From the NCBI GenBank assembly GCA_027364935.1, contig DAHXOK010000002.1:13931-52648 (forward strand): a DNA stretch of 38,718 bases, given 5' to 3'. The position numbers were made by a program, and so were the translations under genes. The stretch is from Vulcanimicrobiota bacterium. GTDB taxonomy: Bacteria > Vulcanimicrobiota > Vulcanimicrobiia > Vulcanimicrobiales > Vulcanimicrobiaceae. Below the pieces are notes generated by a model, which was given only the letters and a program-made list of their open reading frames with translations, was not told the origin of the DNA and made no database searches. Shown piece by piece: positions 7,062 through 16,601 of this stretch. Each line of letters opens with the position of its first letter. The first letter of the stretch is position 1.

Positions 7062-10000
7062 TTACCCTGGGCCGATGATCCAGGTGGGAAACCACATGCG
7101 CGCGTGCCACGCATCGTAGGAGAGCGGCCACGCGGAGAGCACCGGTAAGAAGAAAACGAACGCCGCCGCGATAGCGCCGAGAATGCCGAAGACGGCGACG
7201 CGCCCCACGAGCAGCGCCGAGCTTCGCTCCTCCTCCGTGCGCCCGTCGCGAACGTTGGCCCATTGCCAGATCCGCTGCAGCACGATTGCGTTGCAAAGGC
7301 AAATGAGCGGAATGTCTACGTAAAAATGATATTCCCACGCGAGGCGCGGCGATTTCGCCCACGGCAGCCATTGCAACAGATACGTGACGACGAGCAGCGC
7401 GTATCCCTTGTTGCGCTCGCGCCATGCGAAGATTCCCACCAGCGGTACGCAGATCAAGCCGAACCAGAGATTGAGCGGGTTTGGCATTGAGGTGATCTCG
7501 GTGATGCAGCACTGCTTGTTGGGATCGCGTTGCGTGCGGTCGAGGCTCCGATGATCCTCGTAATAGTACGCTACAGGTACGTAATCGAATGGCCATTCGA
7601 ACCATTTGGAAGAGTACGGATGCGTCGCTTTCAGGTGATCGTGATAATCGAACATGGCATACTGGCGCAGAACGACGTCGTTGATAGTGTGGATCTCGTT
7701 CGGATCGGGTGCCTGCCGGATGAGGTCGGGGAGCCAAACCATGCCGTAGACCGTCATCGCCACGAACGCAATCGTGACGAGCGCGCCGTCGATGCGAAAA
7801 CCGTGCGGGTTACCCCAAAGCGCTGGACGCTTCGGACGCAGATACGGCTGCAGCCAGATGAGGATGAGCAGCAGGAAGCTGACACCGAAGCCCATGACGC
7901 CGTACCACTTCGAGCTGACGAGCGCGCCGAGTGCGAGCGTGAAGAGGAGCAGCCAGAGCTTCGCCGTGCGGCCGTCCTCCACGCTGTCGCCGGCGGTAAT
8001 CCGAGCATCGGCGTACGTTGCCGACCCCGCCGCCGTCTTGTACGCGACGGTGTCGCGCCGATAGACGATCTCGACGTCGTCATCGCCATACACGAGCGCA
8101 CCGCCCTTGCTCTGCGTGAGCTGCCCTCGACGCACCGCGCTCCTGCCCACGATTCCGCCGTCGACGGTGTGCATTTCGCTCTCGCCCGCGCGTTGCAACG
8201 CAACCGATCCCTCCGGAAACGTCAATTCGCGCGCACCTGAGGCGAACGTCGCCGGGATAACGACGTTCCGGAAGAGCAGATAGAAGCCGCACGCGAAGTA
8301 CGCCGCGCATACGAATATCGCTCCCGGCCCCGACGTCTGCCCGGAGGTCATCCACGCTACGAACCACGGCCAGCGGAAGATCCAATGCTGGGCGCCGTCG
8401 AGAGCGAACATCGCGGCAAAGCCCAGGCCGACCGACGCGACGGCGGCCGCCGCCAGAATCGGCCAGCTCGCGCCGACGTGCCGCCGCTCTTCCGCCTGCG
8501 ACGCGATCCAGAATCGATAGAACGCGTACACGGCCGCGAGCGCAAAGAAAACGACGAATCCTTCCGGCGTCGCAATGCGCGATTGCACGTAGTGCATGCC
8601 GTCGAGCATGAGGAGCCCCGCCGCGACCGCGGCCCAGAGCGTCGAGCGCGTAATGCGCTTGGCGAAGGCGTAGAGCAGCCTCACGACGAGCGCGCCGAAG
8701 ACGACGTCGAGGAAGCGCCATCCCCACGAGTGGTCCCCGCGCGCCAAGCCGCCGAACATCCACGTCGAAACGGTGATGAGCAGCTTCGTCAGGGGCGGAT
8801 GAGTGTTCTCGTAAATCCGCAGATTTTTCAGGTACTCCTCGGCGGCGCGCGCGAAGTAGACTTCGTCGAAGATTTTCTCCGTCGGCTTCCAGTACCAGGT
8901 CGGGATGGCGAGCGAGAGCACGAACGTCGCCGCGCCCAGGACGCCCATCACGACGTAGTCCAGCGGCTTGCGCAGCGTCGCCAAACCTTCGTACGGGTCG
9001 AACCAGTTTCGAACGCGCCCGAGGAAATCGGCACGCGGCCCCGCCGGCGTCATCCCGCGCTCCTGCGCCGTGCTTCCGAGAAACACGTATCCGAGATAGA
9101 AGAACAGCACGACGGTCGCGAGCGACAAGAACGTCGCAACGGGTCCCCAGAGGTTGTAGGCGCTGACGTTCGATGGCGCATGCGAGCTCAGCAGCGCGAT
9201 GTATTGATACGAGTAGATGAGATTCGCCCAGAAGACAATCGACAATCCGATGCCGCACCAGAGATAGCGCCGCGCGAACGGAAGACACGCGATCGTGAAG
9301 ACGACGCCGTCGAAGACGTAGCGCTCGTGCATGCGCGTCGCGAGCGTAAAGAAACCGAGGAGCGAGATCGCCGCGGCTTCGAGCAACGCCTGCGACGTCT
9401 TCAGTTGAACGTAGCGCCACACGAGGAGCCCGACCGCAGCGACGACGAGAATGATGCCCCACGCCGCCTGAGGGAGAAACAGGATGCGCGCGTTGTCCGG
9501 CTGCCAGAAGACGCCGCCGGCGTTCCAGATGCGCAGAGCCCAAATATTGAACGCGTTGACCGAGTTGAACGGATAGACGTTCGTTCCGAAGCTCAGCCGC
9601 TCGAGCAGCCACGCGATTGCGGCAATCGGATTCGACGGATGGAACGGCTCGACGAGCACCACCGTGAGGAAGACGGCCGCGACGATTCCGTACGCGGTCG
9701 CGCGAAGGCGCAGATCGCGCCGCTCTCGGCTCGTGAAGGCAAACGCGATGAAGAGCGGGAGCAGCACCGCCGCCTGCGGTTTGACGAGCAGCGAATACGC
9801 CAGCGAGAGCCATCCGCAGACGATCCAGAGCGTCGCAGGTCGCGGCATCTCGAAATCGTCGCTGCGCAAGAGCGCGTAGGTGCCGAGCAGCGCGAAGAAG
9901 CACGCGATCGAATCGACCTGTCCCCAGAGGGCCGAGACGAAGACGATCGCAGGATTGAACAGATAGAACGCCGCCGCTGCGAGCGCCACCGTCCGCGAGG

Positions 10001-10379
10001 CGAATCGCCGCACGAGAGCATACAGCAGCGTGCCGAGCGCCAGATCGAACGCGATCGCCGGAAGCTTGACGAGCACGGAGAGCACGCCGTACCCGGCGTC
10101 GTGCGCGCTGAAAAACTGCGCCCAGAACGCTCCGACCATTCCGAGAATGTAGAAATATCCCGGCGGATAGTCCAGGAAGCTCGTCGACCCGTAGAACCTC
10201 CCCGGCCCATGCGCCACGAGCGTCATCGCCCACGCTTCGAAGCTCGCAATGTCGTTGGGAAAGCCTTGCGCGCGAACGTAGACGAGGCGAAGCACGAGGC
10301 CGAGCAACAGCATCGCCGGCAGCGCCCATGGAAGCGCGCGTTCGGAGATGGGCGTTTCGGAGCGCGGCGCGATCTTCAC
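7062..10379 (-). CDS. Fusion of two GT-C membrane glycosyltransferases (GT87-like plus PMT/GT39-like)
   Basis: One 1105-residue multi-membrane-span protein contains two complete GT-C-type halves. The N-terminal half (about residues 1-460) has an acidic first-loop motif (FPNDIASFEAW), YPPGYFYIL, ALWGQVDS, VKPQA and RMHERYVFD, as in polyprenol-sugar-dependent mannosyltransferase-like proteins. The second half (about 475-1105) is a protein-O-mannosyltransferase type: FDEVYFARAAEEYL from about 504, then THPPLTKLL, GWRFLDVVFG and DGMHYVQSRIA. A soluble, beta-rich insert of about 85 residues (roughly 713-798) interrupts the second half between membrane segments. Both halves keep acidic residues in the first external loop, so both may be active, on lipid-linked sugar donors facing outward. 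The start is a GTG forming a GTGA overlap with plsC. Substrates are unknown. No stop or frameshift separates the halves. Confidence 0.87.
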   Translation of the reverse strand: MKIAPRSETPISERALPWALPAMLLLGLVLRLVYVRAQGFPNDIASFEAWAMTLVAHGPGRFYGSTSFLDYPPGYFYILGMVGAFWAQFFSAHDAGYGVLSVLVKLPAIAFDLALGTLLYALVRRFASRTVALAAAAFYLFNPAIVFVSALWGQVDSIACFFALLGTYALLRSDDFEMPRPATLWIVCGWLSLAYSLLVKPQAAVLLPLFIAFAFTSRERRDLRLRATAYGIVAAVFLTVVLVEPFHPSNPIAAIAWLLERLSFGTNVYPFNSVNAFNIWALRIWNAGGVFWQPDNARILFLPQAAWGIILVVAAVGLLVWRYVQLKTSQALLEAAAISLLGFFTLATRMHERYVFDGVVFTIACLPFARRYLWCGIGLSIVFWANLIYSYQYIALLSSHAPSNVSAYNLWGPVATFLSLATVVLFFYLGYVFLGSTAQERGMTPAGPRADFLGRVRNWFDPYEGLATLRKPLDYVVMGVLGAATFVLSLAIPTWYWKPTEKIFDEVYFARAAEEYLKNLRIYENTHPPLTKLLITVSTWMFGGLARGDHSWGWRFLDVVFGALVVRLLYAFAKRITRSTLWAAVAAGLLMLDGMHYVQSRIATPEGFVVFFALAAVYAFYRFWIASQAEERRHVGASWPILAAAAVASVGLGFAAMFALDGAQHWIFRWPWFVAWMTSGQTSGPGAIFVCAAYFACGFYLLFRNVVIPATFASGARELTFPEGSVALQRAGESEMHTVDGGIVGRSAVRRGQLTQSKGGALVYGDDDVEIVYRRDTVAYKTAAGSATYADARITAGDSVEDGRTAKLWLLLFTLALGALVSSKWYGVMGFGVSFLLLILIWLQPYLRPKRPALWGNPHGFRIDGALVTIAFVAMTVYGMVWLPDLIRQAPDPNEIHTINDVVLRQYAMFDYHDHLKATHPYSSKWFEWPFDYVPVAYYYEDHRSLDRTQRDPNKQCCITEITSMPNPLNLWFGLICVPLVGIFAWRERNKGYALLVVTYLLQWLPWAKSPRLAWEYHFYVDIPLICLCNAIVLQRIWQWANVRDGRTEEERSSALLVGRVAVFGILGAIAAAFVFFLPVLSAWPLSYDAWHARMWFPTWIIGPG

Positions 10380-10984
10380 GCGTGCGGCGTCCCCACGCGG
10401 TTGACGCCCTCTGCGAGCGCGCGGATCTCTCCCATGACGGTCGCCGTGAACTTCGCCAGTTCGTCACGCGTTGCTTTCCGGCCGCCGTCGAGCCGCAACG
10501 GGGGTCCAAATACGACTTTCATCGCATGAAGGCGGAGCGCTCGGCTGCTCCCGACGATTGCCGCGGGAATCACGGGCGCTTTCCCCAGCGATGCCAACAG
10601 CGCCACACCCTCTCGCGCGCGAGCCTCGCCGCTCGGATTGCGCCCGCCCTCGGGAAAGATTCCGATCGCTTCGCCGGAGCGCAGTATCTCGATCGAGCGC
10701 TTGACCGCCCCGAGCGCGCTGCCTTCCCGGTCGACGGAGTATGCGCCGACCGCGCGAATCAACGGCCCGAAAAGCGGAATCGTAAAGAGCTCCCGCTTCG
10801 CCATGTACCGGAGCGGACGCGGACAATACGCGCCGAGAATCGGCGGATCGAGCAGCGAGACGTGGTTACACGCGACGATCAACGGACCGACCGCGGGAAC
10901 GTTCTGCGCGCCTTCGACGCGCACGCGCCATACCAAGCGCGAGACCGCGTGGATGGCGACCTTCGCACATCCGTAGAGCGTCAT
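10376..10984 (-). CDS. plsC: 1-acyl-sn-glycerol-3-phosphate acyltransferase
   Basis: PlsC adds the second acyl chain to lysophosphatidic acid, giving phosphatidic acid at the inner membrane. The 202-residue protein has the catalytic HxxxxD motif as NHVSLLDP (His41, Asp46), the substrate-binding FPEGGR at about 110-115, and a hydrophobic N-terminus before the catalytic block. The length is normal for short PlsC proteins. The ATG overlaps the cmk stop as ATGA, and its own TGA overlaps the next GTG. A cmk-plsC pairing is common in bacteria. With plsX and the Fak-type genes at the window start, it covers most acyl-transfer steps of phospholipid synthesis; PlsY is not seen here. Confidence 0.94.
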   Translation of the reverse strand: MTLYGCAKVAIHAVSRLVWRVRVEGAQNVPAVGPLIVACNHVSLLDPPILGAYCPRPLRYMAKRELFTIPLFGPLIRAVGAYSVDREGSALGAVKRSIEILRSGEAIGIFPEGGRNPSGEARAREGVALLASLGKAPVIPAAIVGSSRALRLHAMKVVFGPPLRLDGGRKATRDELAKFTATVMGEIRALAEGVNRVGTPHA

Positions 10985-11676
10985 ACCGCGCGCGCGCGCT
11001 CGACGATCGTAACGATCTCGGCCACGACTTGGTCGGCCGACATCGCGCTCGAATCGATGACGTGCGCCTCTCGAGCCGGCGCGAGCGGCGAGATCGCTCT
11101 CGTGCGATCGAGACGGTCGCGCTCCGCGATCTCGTCTTCGAGCCGGTGCGATCCCGCGTCGATGCCCGCAGACGCAAGCTGGGCGCGACGCCGTGCGACG
11201 CGCGCGTCAACAGACGCCGTCAGAAAGATCTTCACGCGCGCGTCGGGCAGCACAACCGTTCCGATATCGCGACCGGCCATCACGACCGCCCCATGCGCCG
11301 CCACTGCGCGTTGCGCGGCCACCATCGCATCCCGCACCGCGGCGTGGGCGGCGATCGTCGAGACGACGGCGTTGACTTCCTTCGATTGGAGCATCGCGTC
11401 GTTCATCTCCGTCTCCCCTGCGAAGACGCGAAAGCCCATCGGCGCCGTAACGTCGAGCTCGACACGGATGCACCCGGCCTCACAGAGTCGGCGCAGCGCC
11501 GCCGCGTTGTCCGCCTCGGTTTGCGTTCGCAGCGCCAAGTATGCCAAGGCGCGGTACATCGCACCGGTGTCCAAATAGAGGAGATGTAGCCGCTGCGCGA
11601 CGAGCCGTGCGACGGTCGTCTTTCCGCCCGCGGCGGGTCCGTCGATGGCGATATGGAGCGCTTGCGGCTCGGGCAT
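10981..11676 (-). CDS. cmk: Cytidylate kinase
   Basis: Cmk phosphorylates CMP and dCMP with ATP. The 231-residue protein begins with a P-loop IAIDGPAAGGKTT (about residues 9-21), then YLDTGAMYRA, an NMP-binding region with MNDAMLQSKEVNAVVS, and VMAGRDIGTVVLPDA followed by KIFLTASVDARVARR, all standard for Cmk. It is the first gene of a minus-strand run that continues through plsC and the glycosyltransferase with four-base overlaps. The 76-base gap before it is shared with divergent radA. Confidence 0.96.
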   Translation of the reverse strand: MPEPQALHIAIDGPAAGGKTTVARLVAQRLHLLYLDTGAMYRALAYLALRTQTEADNAAALRRLCEAGCIRVELDVTAPMGFRVFAGETEMNDAMLQSKEVNAVVSTIAAHAAVRDAMVAAQRAVAAHGAVVMAGRDIGTVVLPDARVKIFLTASVDARVARRRAQLASAGIDAGSHRLEDEIAERDRLDRTRAISPLAPAREAHVIDSSAMSADQVVAEIVTIVERARAV

Positions 11677-11752
11677 GCGATGCGCGGCATTCGCGCACTC
11701 GAACAGCCGGAACCTCTAGGCGCCGGCAGACGCGGCGGCAAAGGATGCAGCA
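11677..11752. other. Divergent intergenic region between cmk and radA
   Basis: This short GC-rich gap must hold the promoters for both operons. I see the radA Shine-Dalgarno AAGGA (11741-11745, seven bases before the ATG) but no convincing -35/-10 pair on either strand; TTTGCC-N17-CTAGAG on the minus strand is only a weak match. Confidence 0.4.
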
Positions 11753-13063
11753 ATGCCACGAACGCGCTCGATCTACTTCTGCTCGGCCTGCGGTTTCGAA
11801 TCGCCTCGGTGGCTCGGGCGCTGCCCGCAATGCGAAGCGTGGAACTCCTTCGACGAGCGCCCCATTACGGTGGGCGCCGCACAGCCGGCGCGCTCGCTGC
11901 GCCGTGTCGAGGCACCCGTCCCGTTGCGAGCGATCGACGAAAAGAGCGTCGAGCGCATTACAACCGGACTGCAGGAGTTCGATCTCCTGCTCGGGGGCGG
12001 CATCGTTCCGGGAAGTCTGACGCTCATCGGCGGCGCGCCGGGAGCCGGGAAATCGACGCTGGCGCTCCAGATTGCCGCTCGTCTCTGCTCGCGCGGCCCC
12101 GTCGTCTATCTCTGCGGCGAGGAATCGGCCGGACAGGTGAAGCTGCGAGCGCGTCGCCTGAACGTCGATGCCGACGTCCTCGTTGCGAGCGAAACGAATC
12201 TACGCGGCGTCCTCGAGCAGCTCGATCGTACGGCTCCGGTCGCGCTCGTCGTGGATTCCATCCAAACCGTTTGGCTTCCCGAGTCGGAGTCGTATGCCGG
12301 AAGCGTTACCCAAATCCGCGATTGCACGCATGCGTTGATGGAGTTCTCCAAACGCAGTGGTTGCGCGACCCTCGTGGTCGGGCACGTCACCAAAGACGGA
12401 GCGATCGCCGGACCCAGGCTGCTCGAGCATCTCGTCGACACCGTGTTGTACTTCGAAGGCGAAGCAAACGGCGAATACCGAATACTGCGCGCGTACAAGA
12501 ACCGCTTTGGATCGATCGACGAGATCTGCGTCTTCGCAATGGGCGATGCCGGCCTGCGCGAGATCGAAAATCCGTCGGAGCTTTTCGTCGGACACCGCGC
12601 CGAGCGAGCGAGTGGATCCTGCATCGTCGCCTCGATCCTTGGCTCGCGCCCCCTTCTCCTTGAGGTACAGGCACTCGTCGGTGAGACCACCCTCGGCACG
12701 CCTCGCCGACTCGCCAATAACGTCGATCAGCAACGCTTGGCGATGATCATCGCGGTTCTCGAGCGGCGCTCGGGCCTGCAACTCGGCAACCACGACGTGT
12801 ACGTTTCCGTAGCGGGCGGGCTGCGGGTCGTCGAGCCCGCAGCAGACCTCGGCATTGCGCTGGCAATCGCGTCGTCGTTTCGCAACGTCGCACTGAGCGG
12901 GGATGCCGTCGCGTACGGCGAGCTCGGCCTTTCGGGCGAGCTTCGCGCCGTGAGCGCGGCGGCGCGGCGCGAGTCCGAAGCGCGCAAGCTCGGGTATCGC
13001 ACGATCTGGTCGCCGCAGACGCTACGCGACGTCGACGATGCGCTCCGCCGTGCGTTCGCATGA
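11753..13063 (+). CDS. radA: DNA repair protein RadA
   Basis: RadA is a RecA-like ATPase that drives branch migration during recombinational repair. The 436-residue protein shows all domains in order: an N-terminal zinc finger (Cys10, Cys13, Cys24, Cys27), Walker A GAPGAGKST at about 94-102, a Walker B-like VALVVDSIQT, the RadA-specific KNRFGS motif at about 249-254, and the C-terminal Lon-like domain with EVQALVG and ELGLSGELRAV. The length is normal. The ATG at 11753 has AAGGA upstream and starts right before the zinc finger. It leads a plus-strand run with ftcD-like, M16 peptidase and aldehyde dehydrogenase genes, separated by gaps of at most ten bases. Confidence 0.97.
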   Translation: MPRTRSIYFCSACGFESPRWLGRCPQCEAWNSFDERPITVGAAQPARSLRRVEAPVPLRAIDEKSVERITTGLQEFDLLLGGGIVPGSLTLIGGAPGAGKSTLALQIAARLCSRGPVVYLCGEESAGQVKLRARRLNVDADVLVASETNLRGVLEQLDRTAPVALVVDSIQTVWLPESESYAGSVTQIRDCTHALMEFSKRSGCATLVVGHVTKDGAIAGPRLLEHLVDTVLYFEGEANGEYRILRAYKNRFGSIDEICVFAMGDAGLREIENPSELFVGHRAERASGSCIVASILGSRPLLLEVQALVGETTLGTPRRLANNVDQQRLAMIIAVLERRSGLQLGNHDVYVSVAGGLRVVEPAADLGIALAIASSFRNVALSGDAVAYGELGLSGELRAVSAAARRESEARKLGYRTIWSPQTLRDVDDALRRAFA

Positions 13064-13073
13064 GCGGCGCGAG

Positions 13074-13901
13074 ATGAGACGACTCTTCGAGATCGTCCCG
13101 AACCTCTCCGAAGGAAGGGACGCACGCGTCGTCGACAGCGCCGTCGAGGCGATCGAGCGGTGCGGTGCGACCGTTCTCCATCGCACGAGCGATGCCGTGC
13201 ATCATCGCAGCGTCATCACCGCAGCGGGAGACGCACGCAGCGTCCTGGATGCCGGCGTTGCCGTCTCGGGCGTCGCGCTCGAACGCATCGACATACGAAC
13301 GCACAGCGGAGAACACCCGCGCATGGGCGCGCTCGACGTGCTGCCGTTCGTTCCGCTCGGGGAGGCGACCATGGAAGAGGCCGTCGCCATCGCGCACGAA
13401 GCCGGCGAGCGGATCTGGCAACTCCATCGCATTCCGTCTTTCTACTATGAGGAAGCCGCGCGAAAACCCGAACGGCGCTTGCTCGCGAACGTGCGGCCTC
13501 GCCCTACCGGTGCGCCCGATGCCGGCGAGCTCCCGTTTCATCCGACGGCGGGTGCGATCGCGATCGGCGCCCGCAACGTCTTGGTTGCATTCAACATCGA
13601 GCTTGCGACCGGCGACCTCTCCGTCGCGCAGAGCATCGCCAGATCGATACGCGAGCGTGGTGGCGGTCTTCGCACGCTGCGCGCACGCGCATTTCGCCGT
13701 TCGGACGACGTCGTCCAAGTCTCCCTCAACGTCACGAACGAACGAGCGACGCCCCTCTACCGCATCGTTCGTCTCGTCTCCGCGCTCGCAGCGGACCGGG
13801 GCGTCGCAATCCTGGGCAGCGAGCTGATCGGCTGCATTCCGAGAAACGCGGTTGTTTCGGCAGCGCTCTACGCCCTCGGCGTTGAAGACCCGACGCTATG
13901 A
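13074..13901 (+). CDS. ftcD: Glutamate formimidoyltransferase (FtcD N-terminal type)
   Basis: The enzyme moves the formimino group of N-formimino-glutamate to tetrahydrofolate, a late step of histidine degradation. The 275-residue protein starts MRRLFEIVPNLSEGRD and has the conserved block IDIRTHSGEHPRMGALDVLPFVPL (about 72-95; given here as family block, key residues His77, His81, Arg83), YYEEAARKPERR, HPTAGAIAIGAR and an N-terminal-to-C-terminal subdomain junction ending in IPRNAVVSAALYALG. There is no cyclodeaminase domain, as usual for the bacterial single-domain form. I start at 13074 because the conserved N-terminus begins there; an upstream in-frame ATG at 13038 would overlap radA. It lies 20 kb from the hut operon in this window. 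The ATGA overlap with the M16 gene suggests coupling. Confidence 0.9.
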   Translation: MRRLFEIVPNLSEGRDARVVDSAVEAIERCGATVLHRTSDAVHHRSVITAAGDARSVLDAGVAVSGVALERIDIRTHSGEHPRMGALDVLPFVPLGEATMEEAVAIAHEAGERIWQLHRIPSFYYEEAARKPERRLLANVRPRPTGAPDAGELPFHPTAGAIAIGARNVLVAFNIELATGDLSVAQSIARSIRERGGGLRTLRARAFRRSDDVVQVSLNVTNERATPLYRIVRLVSALAADRGVAILGSELIGCIPRNAVVSAALYALGVEDPTL

Positions 13902-16597
13902 AGATCGCTCGTTCCGCGGCGTTCGCCGCTTGTCTAGCTCTTTTCGCATTGCCATTCTCGGGCGCGCGCGCGCAACAGAATACGGGCAGCGGCGATCCGG
14001 GCGTCTACACGACGCACTTGAGAAACGGCTTGCAGGTGATCGTCGTCGAGGACCATGCTGCGCCGGTCGTCGAGTGCGCCATGTGGTATCGCTTCGGGTC
14101 GCTCGACGAAACGCCGGGCAAGACCGGACTCGCACACGCACTCGAGCACATGATGTTTCGTGGTTCGGCGCACATCTCGGCGGGCGGGCTCGACGACATC
14201 ACGGAGCGCCTCGGCGCCCAGATGAACGGACAAACGGACTACGACTACACACAGTTCTACTTCGTCTTACCGGCGGACAAGCTCGACGTGGCGCTCATCA
14301 TCGAGGCGGACCGCATGCGGTACGCCCTCTTGCGGCAATCCGATTGGGACATCGAGCGCGGCGCCGTGCTATCGGAGCTGGACAGCGACGCCGGTTCGCC
14401 TTTCTTCGATCTCCTCTCGCGCGTTCGTGCCGCCGCGTATCCCGGCCAACCGAACGGACGCGTCCCGATTGGAAACCGCAGCGACGTCGTGCACGCAACC
14501 GCTGCCGATATCGCTCGCTACTACCGCGAATGGTACGTTCCGAACAACGCGGCACTGGTCGTCGCGGGTGACGCCGACCACGCAGCCGTGTTTCGCGAAG
14601 CGGAGCGCTACTTCGGGGCAATCCCCGCACGCCGAACTCCGGCACACCACTACATCGATCCCCAGCCCGCGAGAGGCGCCGTTGTCGAAGCGGAGTTTCC
14701 CTTTCCGTTCGAAGTTCTGGACCTCGCCTATGCGGTTCCCGGCGACACAGAGCCCGGCGAACCCGCGATCAGCACGCTCGCTACGCTGATCGCGAACGAG
14801 CGCTCGCCCTTTCATCGAGCGCTGGTCGATTCGAACGTCGCACTGACGATCGACGCCGAAAGCGACACGCAGCTCAAGGGCGGGTTGCTCAACGTCTTCG
14901 TGGTTCTGAACCCGGGCCATACGGGGGAGGAGGCGCAACGAATCTTCCAAGCGACGATGGACCGCGTTCTTGCAACGGGGTTCTCACCGAGTCTCGTCGA
15001 GCAGGCACGCTCGGTGACGATTGCCCAGCGCCTGTTCTCCGAAGACTCGATTGAGGGCTTTGGCGATCTCGCCGGGTACACGTACGGGATCGTCGGCGAG
15101 CGCATTCGAGACGAAGACGCACGCTTGGCCGCGCTCACGCCGCAGTCGCTGCTTGCGGCAGCACGCCGTTACCTCAAAACGCCGACGGTCGTCGGACATT
15201 TGCGTCCGCACGCTTCCCCGCACCGCCAGGTCTCCAACACGTCGAGCACCGCGATCAACGACGATTTCTCTACGCGCGTTCCAAACGGCCCAATCATCGA
15301 ACCGGCGGCGATTCGGCGAGCGCTTCGCACGCCGACGACCGCCCGCAGTCCCTTGTCCCCGACGATGTTCACGCTGCCCAACGGCTTGCGCGTCATCGTT
15401 CAGGAGAAGCGCGATCGACCGACGTTTACGATGATCGGGCGCATCGCGACGTCGCCCGCCTTCGATCCGCCCGGAGAGGAAGGAATGGTCCGACTCGTCT
15501 CCGATCTCGCGGACTACGGCAGCGCCGGCTACCCGTACGACCAGCGGCTTCAGGCAATCGACGACATGGGCGCGCAGATCGATTTCGGGCAGAACTTCGA
15601 CGCCAAAGGGCTGGCGCGCGACTTCGACAACGTCGTCGCGATCGTTGCGGACGGCGAGGAGCATCCCACGTTTCCGGAGCCGTGGTTCTCGCGCGATCGC
15701 GGGCAGATCGCCAACAGCGTCGCTGCGGAACAAGAGATATCCGGGCAGGCGATCGACCGTCTGTACGATCAGAATCTCCTCGCTCCCGACGATCCGGCGC
15801 TGCGCCGCGCGAGCGCTCAGACGATTTCGTCGATCACCCGTGAGGACGCTCTCGCCTTCGTTGCGCGGTATTGGCGGCCGGATTTGACGACCGTCGCCGT
15901 CGTCGGCGACGTTACGCCGGCGCAGGTACGTGCGGCCTTCGAGCGCAGCTTCGCCGGCTGGAAGCGCGACGGGCCGACGCCGAACGTAGGCCAGGAGCCG
16001 CTTCCGGCCGCTCATGCGGCCGACGCGTACATCGGCACCGAAGCGAACGAAGTCTACGTACGGCTCGGCGAGCCGGCCGTCGCGCGCACGTCGCCGGACT
16101 ACGACGCATTCCTCGTCCTCAACCAGATCCTGGGCGCTTCCGGAGCATTCGAGTCGCGCCTTTGGCAGGAGTTGCGCCAAAAGCGCGGCCTCGTCTATGC
16201 TGCGAGCAGCAGATTGCTCGCCGACCGCTACCGTGGAAACTTTCAAGTCGAGCTCGAAGCGGCACCGCAGCACGTCGTGTCAGCGGTAACCTTCGTTCGC
16301 AGCGAGCTGCGCCGCCTTCAGGAGCAGCCTGTTACGGCAACGGAGCTCGCAGACGCGAAGCTACGCCTCGTCGGCGACGCGTTACTCGCCGAGAGCTCGG
16401 CCGACGGACAGGCCCAGCAGCTCCTCGAGATCGCCGAGTACGATCTTCCGCTCTCGTATTATCGCGACCGTAACGAGGAGCTCGCCCATATTACTGCGAC
16501 GGACGTCGAGCGCGTCGCCCGAGCGTACCTGGACCCGGATCGTCTCATTCAAATCTACGCCGGCCCGTCCGGACCGTGGGCGACTGCAGGAAGATAG
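13898..16597 (+). CDS. Secreted M16 zinc peptidase, two fused halves (one catalytic, one inactive)
   Basis: The 899-residue protein has a signal peptide (hydrophobic residues about 6-20, probable cleavage after GARA at 25), then an M16 catalytic domain with the inverted zinc motif HALEH (His80, Glu83, His84) and the third ligand Glu160, 76 residues later, as expected. A partner domain follows. The second half (from about 480, starting FTLPNGLRVIVQEK) repeats the M16 fold but has GMVRLVSDLADYG where the zinc motif should be, so it is non-catalytic. Tandem fused pairs like this form the clam-shell chamber that cuts short peptides in the periplasm or outside the cell. It overlaps ftcD by ATGA; the aldehyde dehydrogenase follows after four bases. 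The substrate is unknown. Confidence 0.93.
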   Translation: MKIARSAAFAACLALFALPFSGARAQQNTGSGDPGVYTTHLRNGLQVIVVEDHAAPVVECAMWYRFGSLDETPGKTGLAHALEHMMFRGSAHISAGGLDDITERLGAQMNGQTDYDYTQFYFVLPADKLDVALIIEADRMRYALLRQSDWDIERGAVLSELDSDAGSPFFDLLSRVRAAAYPGQPNGRVPIGNRSDVVHATAADIARYYREWYVPNNAALVVAGDADHAAVFREAERYFGAIPARRTPAHHYIDPQPARGAVVEAEFPFPFEVLDLAYAVPGDTEPGEPAISTLATLIANERSPFHRALVDSNVALTIDAESDTQLKGGLLNVFVVLNPGHTGEEAQRIFQATMDRVLATGFSPSLVEQARSVTIAQRLFSEDSIEGFGDLAGYTYGIVGERIRDEDARLAALTPQSLLAAARRYLKTPTVVGHLRPHASPHRQVSNTSSTAINDDFSTRVPNGPIIEPAAIRRALRTPTTARSPLSPTMFTLPNGLRVIVQEKRDRPTFTMIGRIATSPAFDPPGEEGMVRLVSDLADYGSAGYPYDQRLQAIDDMGAQIDFGQNFDAKGLARDFDNVVAIVADGEEHPTFPEPWFSRDRGQIANSVAAEQEISGQAIDRLYDQNLLAPDDPALRRASAQTISSITREDALAFVARYWRPDLTTVAVVGDVTPAQVRAAFERSFAGWKRDGPTPNVGQEPLPAAHAADAYIGTEANEVYVRLGEPAVARTSPDYDAFLVLNQILGASGAFESRLWQELRQKRGLVYAASSRLLADRYRGNFQVELEAAPQHVVSAVTFVRSELRRLQEQPVTATELADAKLRLVGDALLAESSADGQAQQLLEIAEYDLPLSYYRDRNEELAHITATDVERVARAYLDPDRLIQIYAGPSGPWATAGR

Positions 16598-16601
16598 CGC
16601 G

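Noticed and set aside
8080-10529. Very long open frames on both strands across the glycosyltransferase region.
   Set aside because: They are arginine-rich shadows of the real 1105-residue frame; they lack membrane segments and family motifs.
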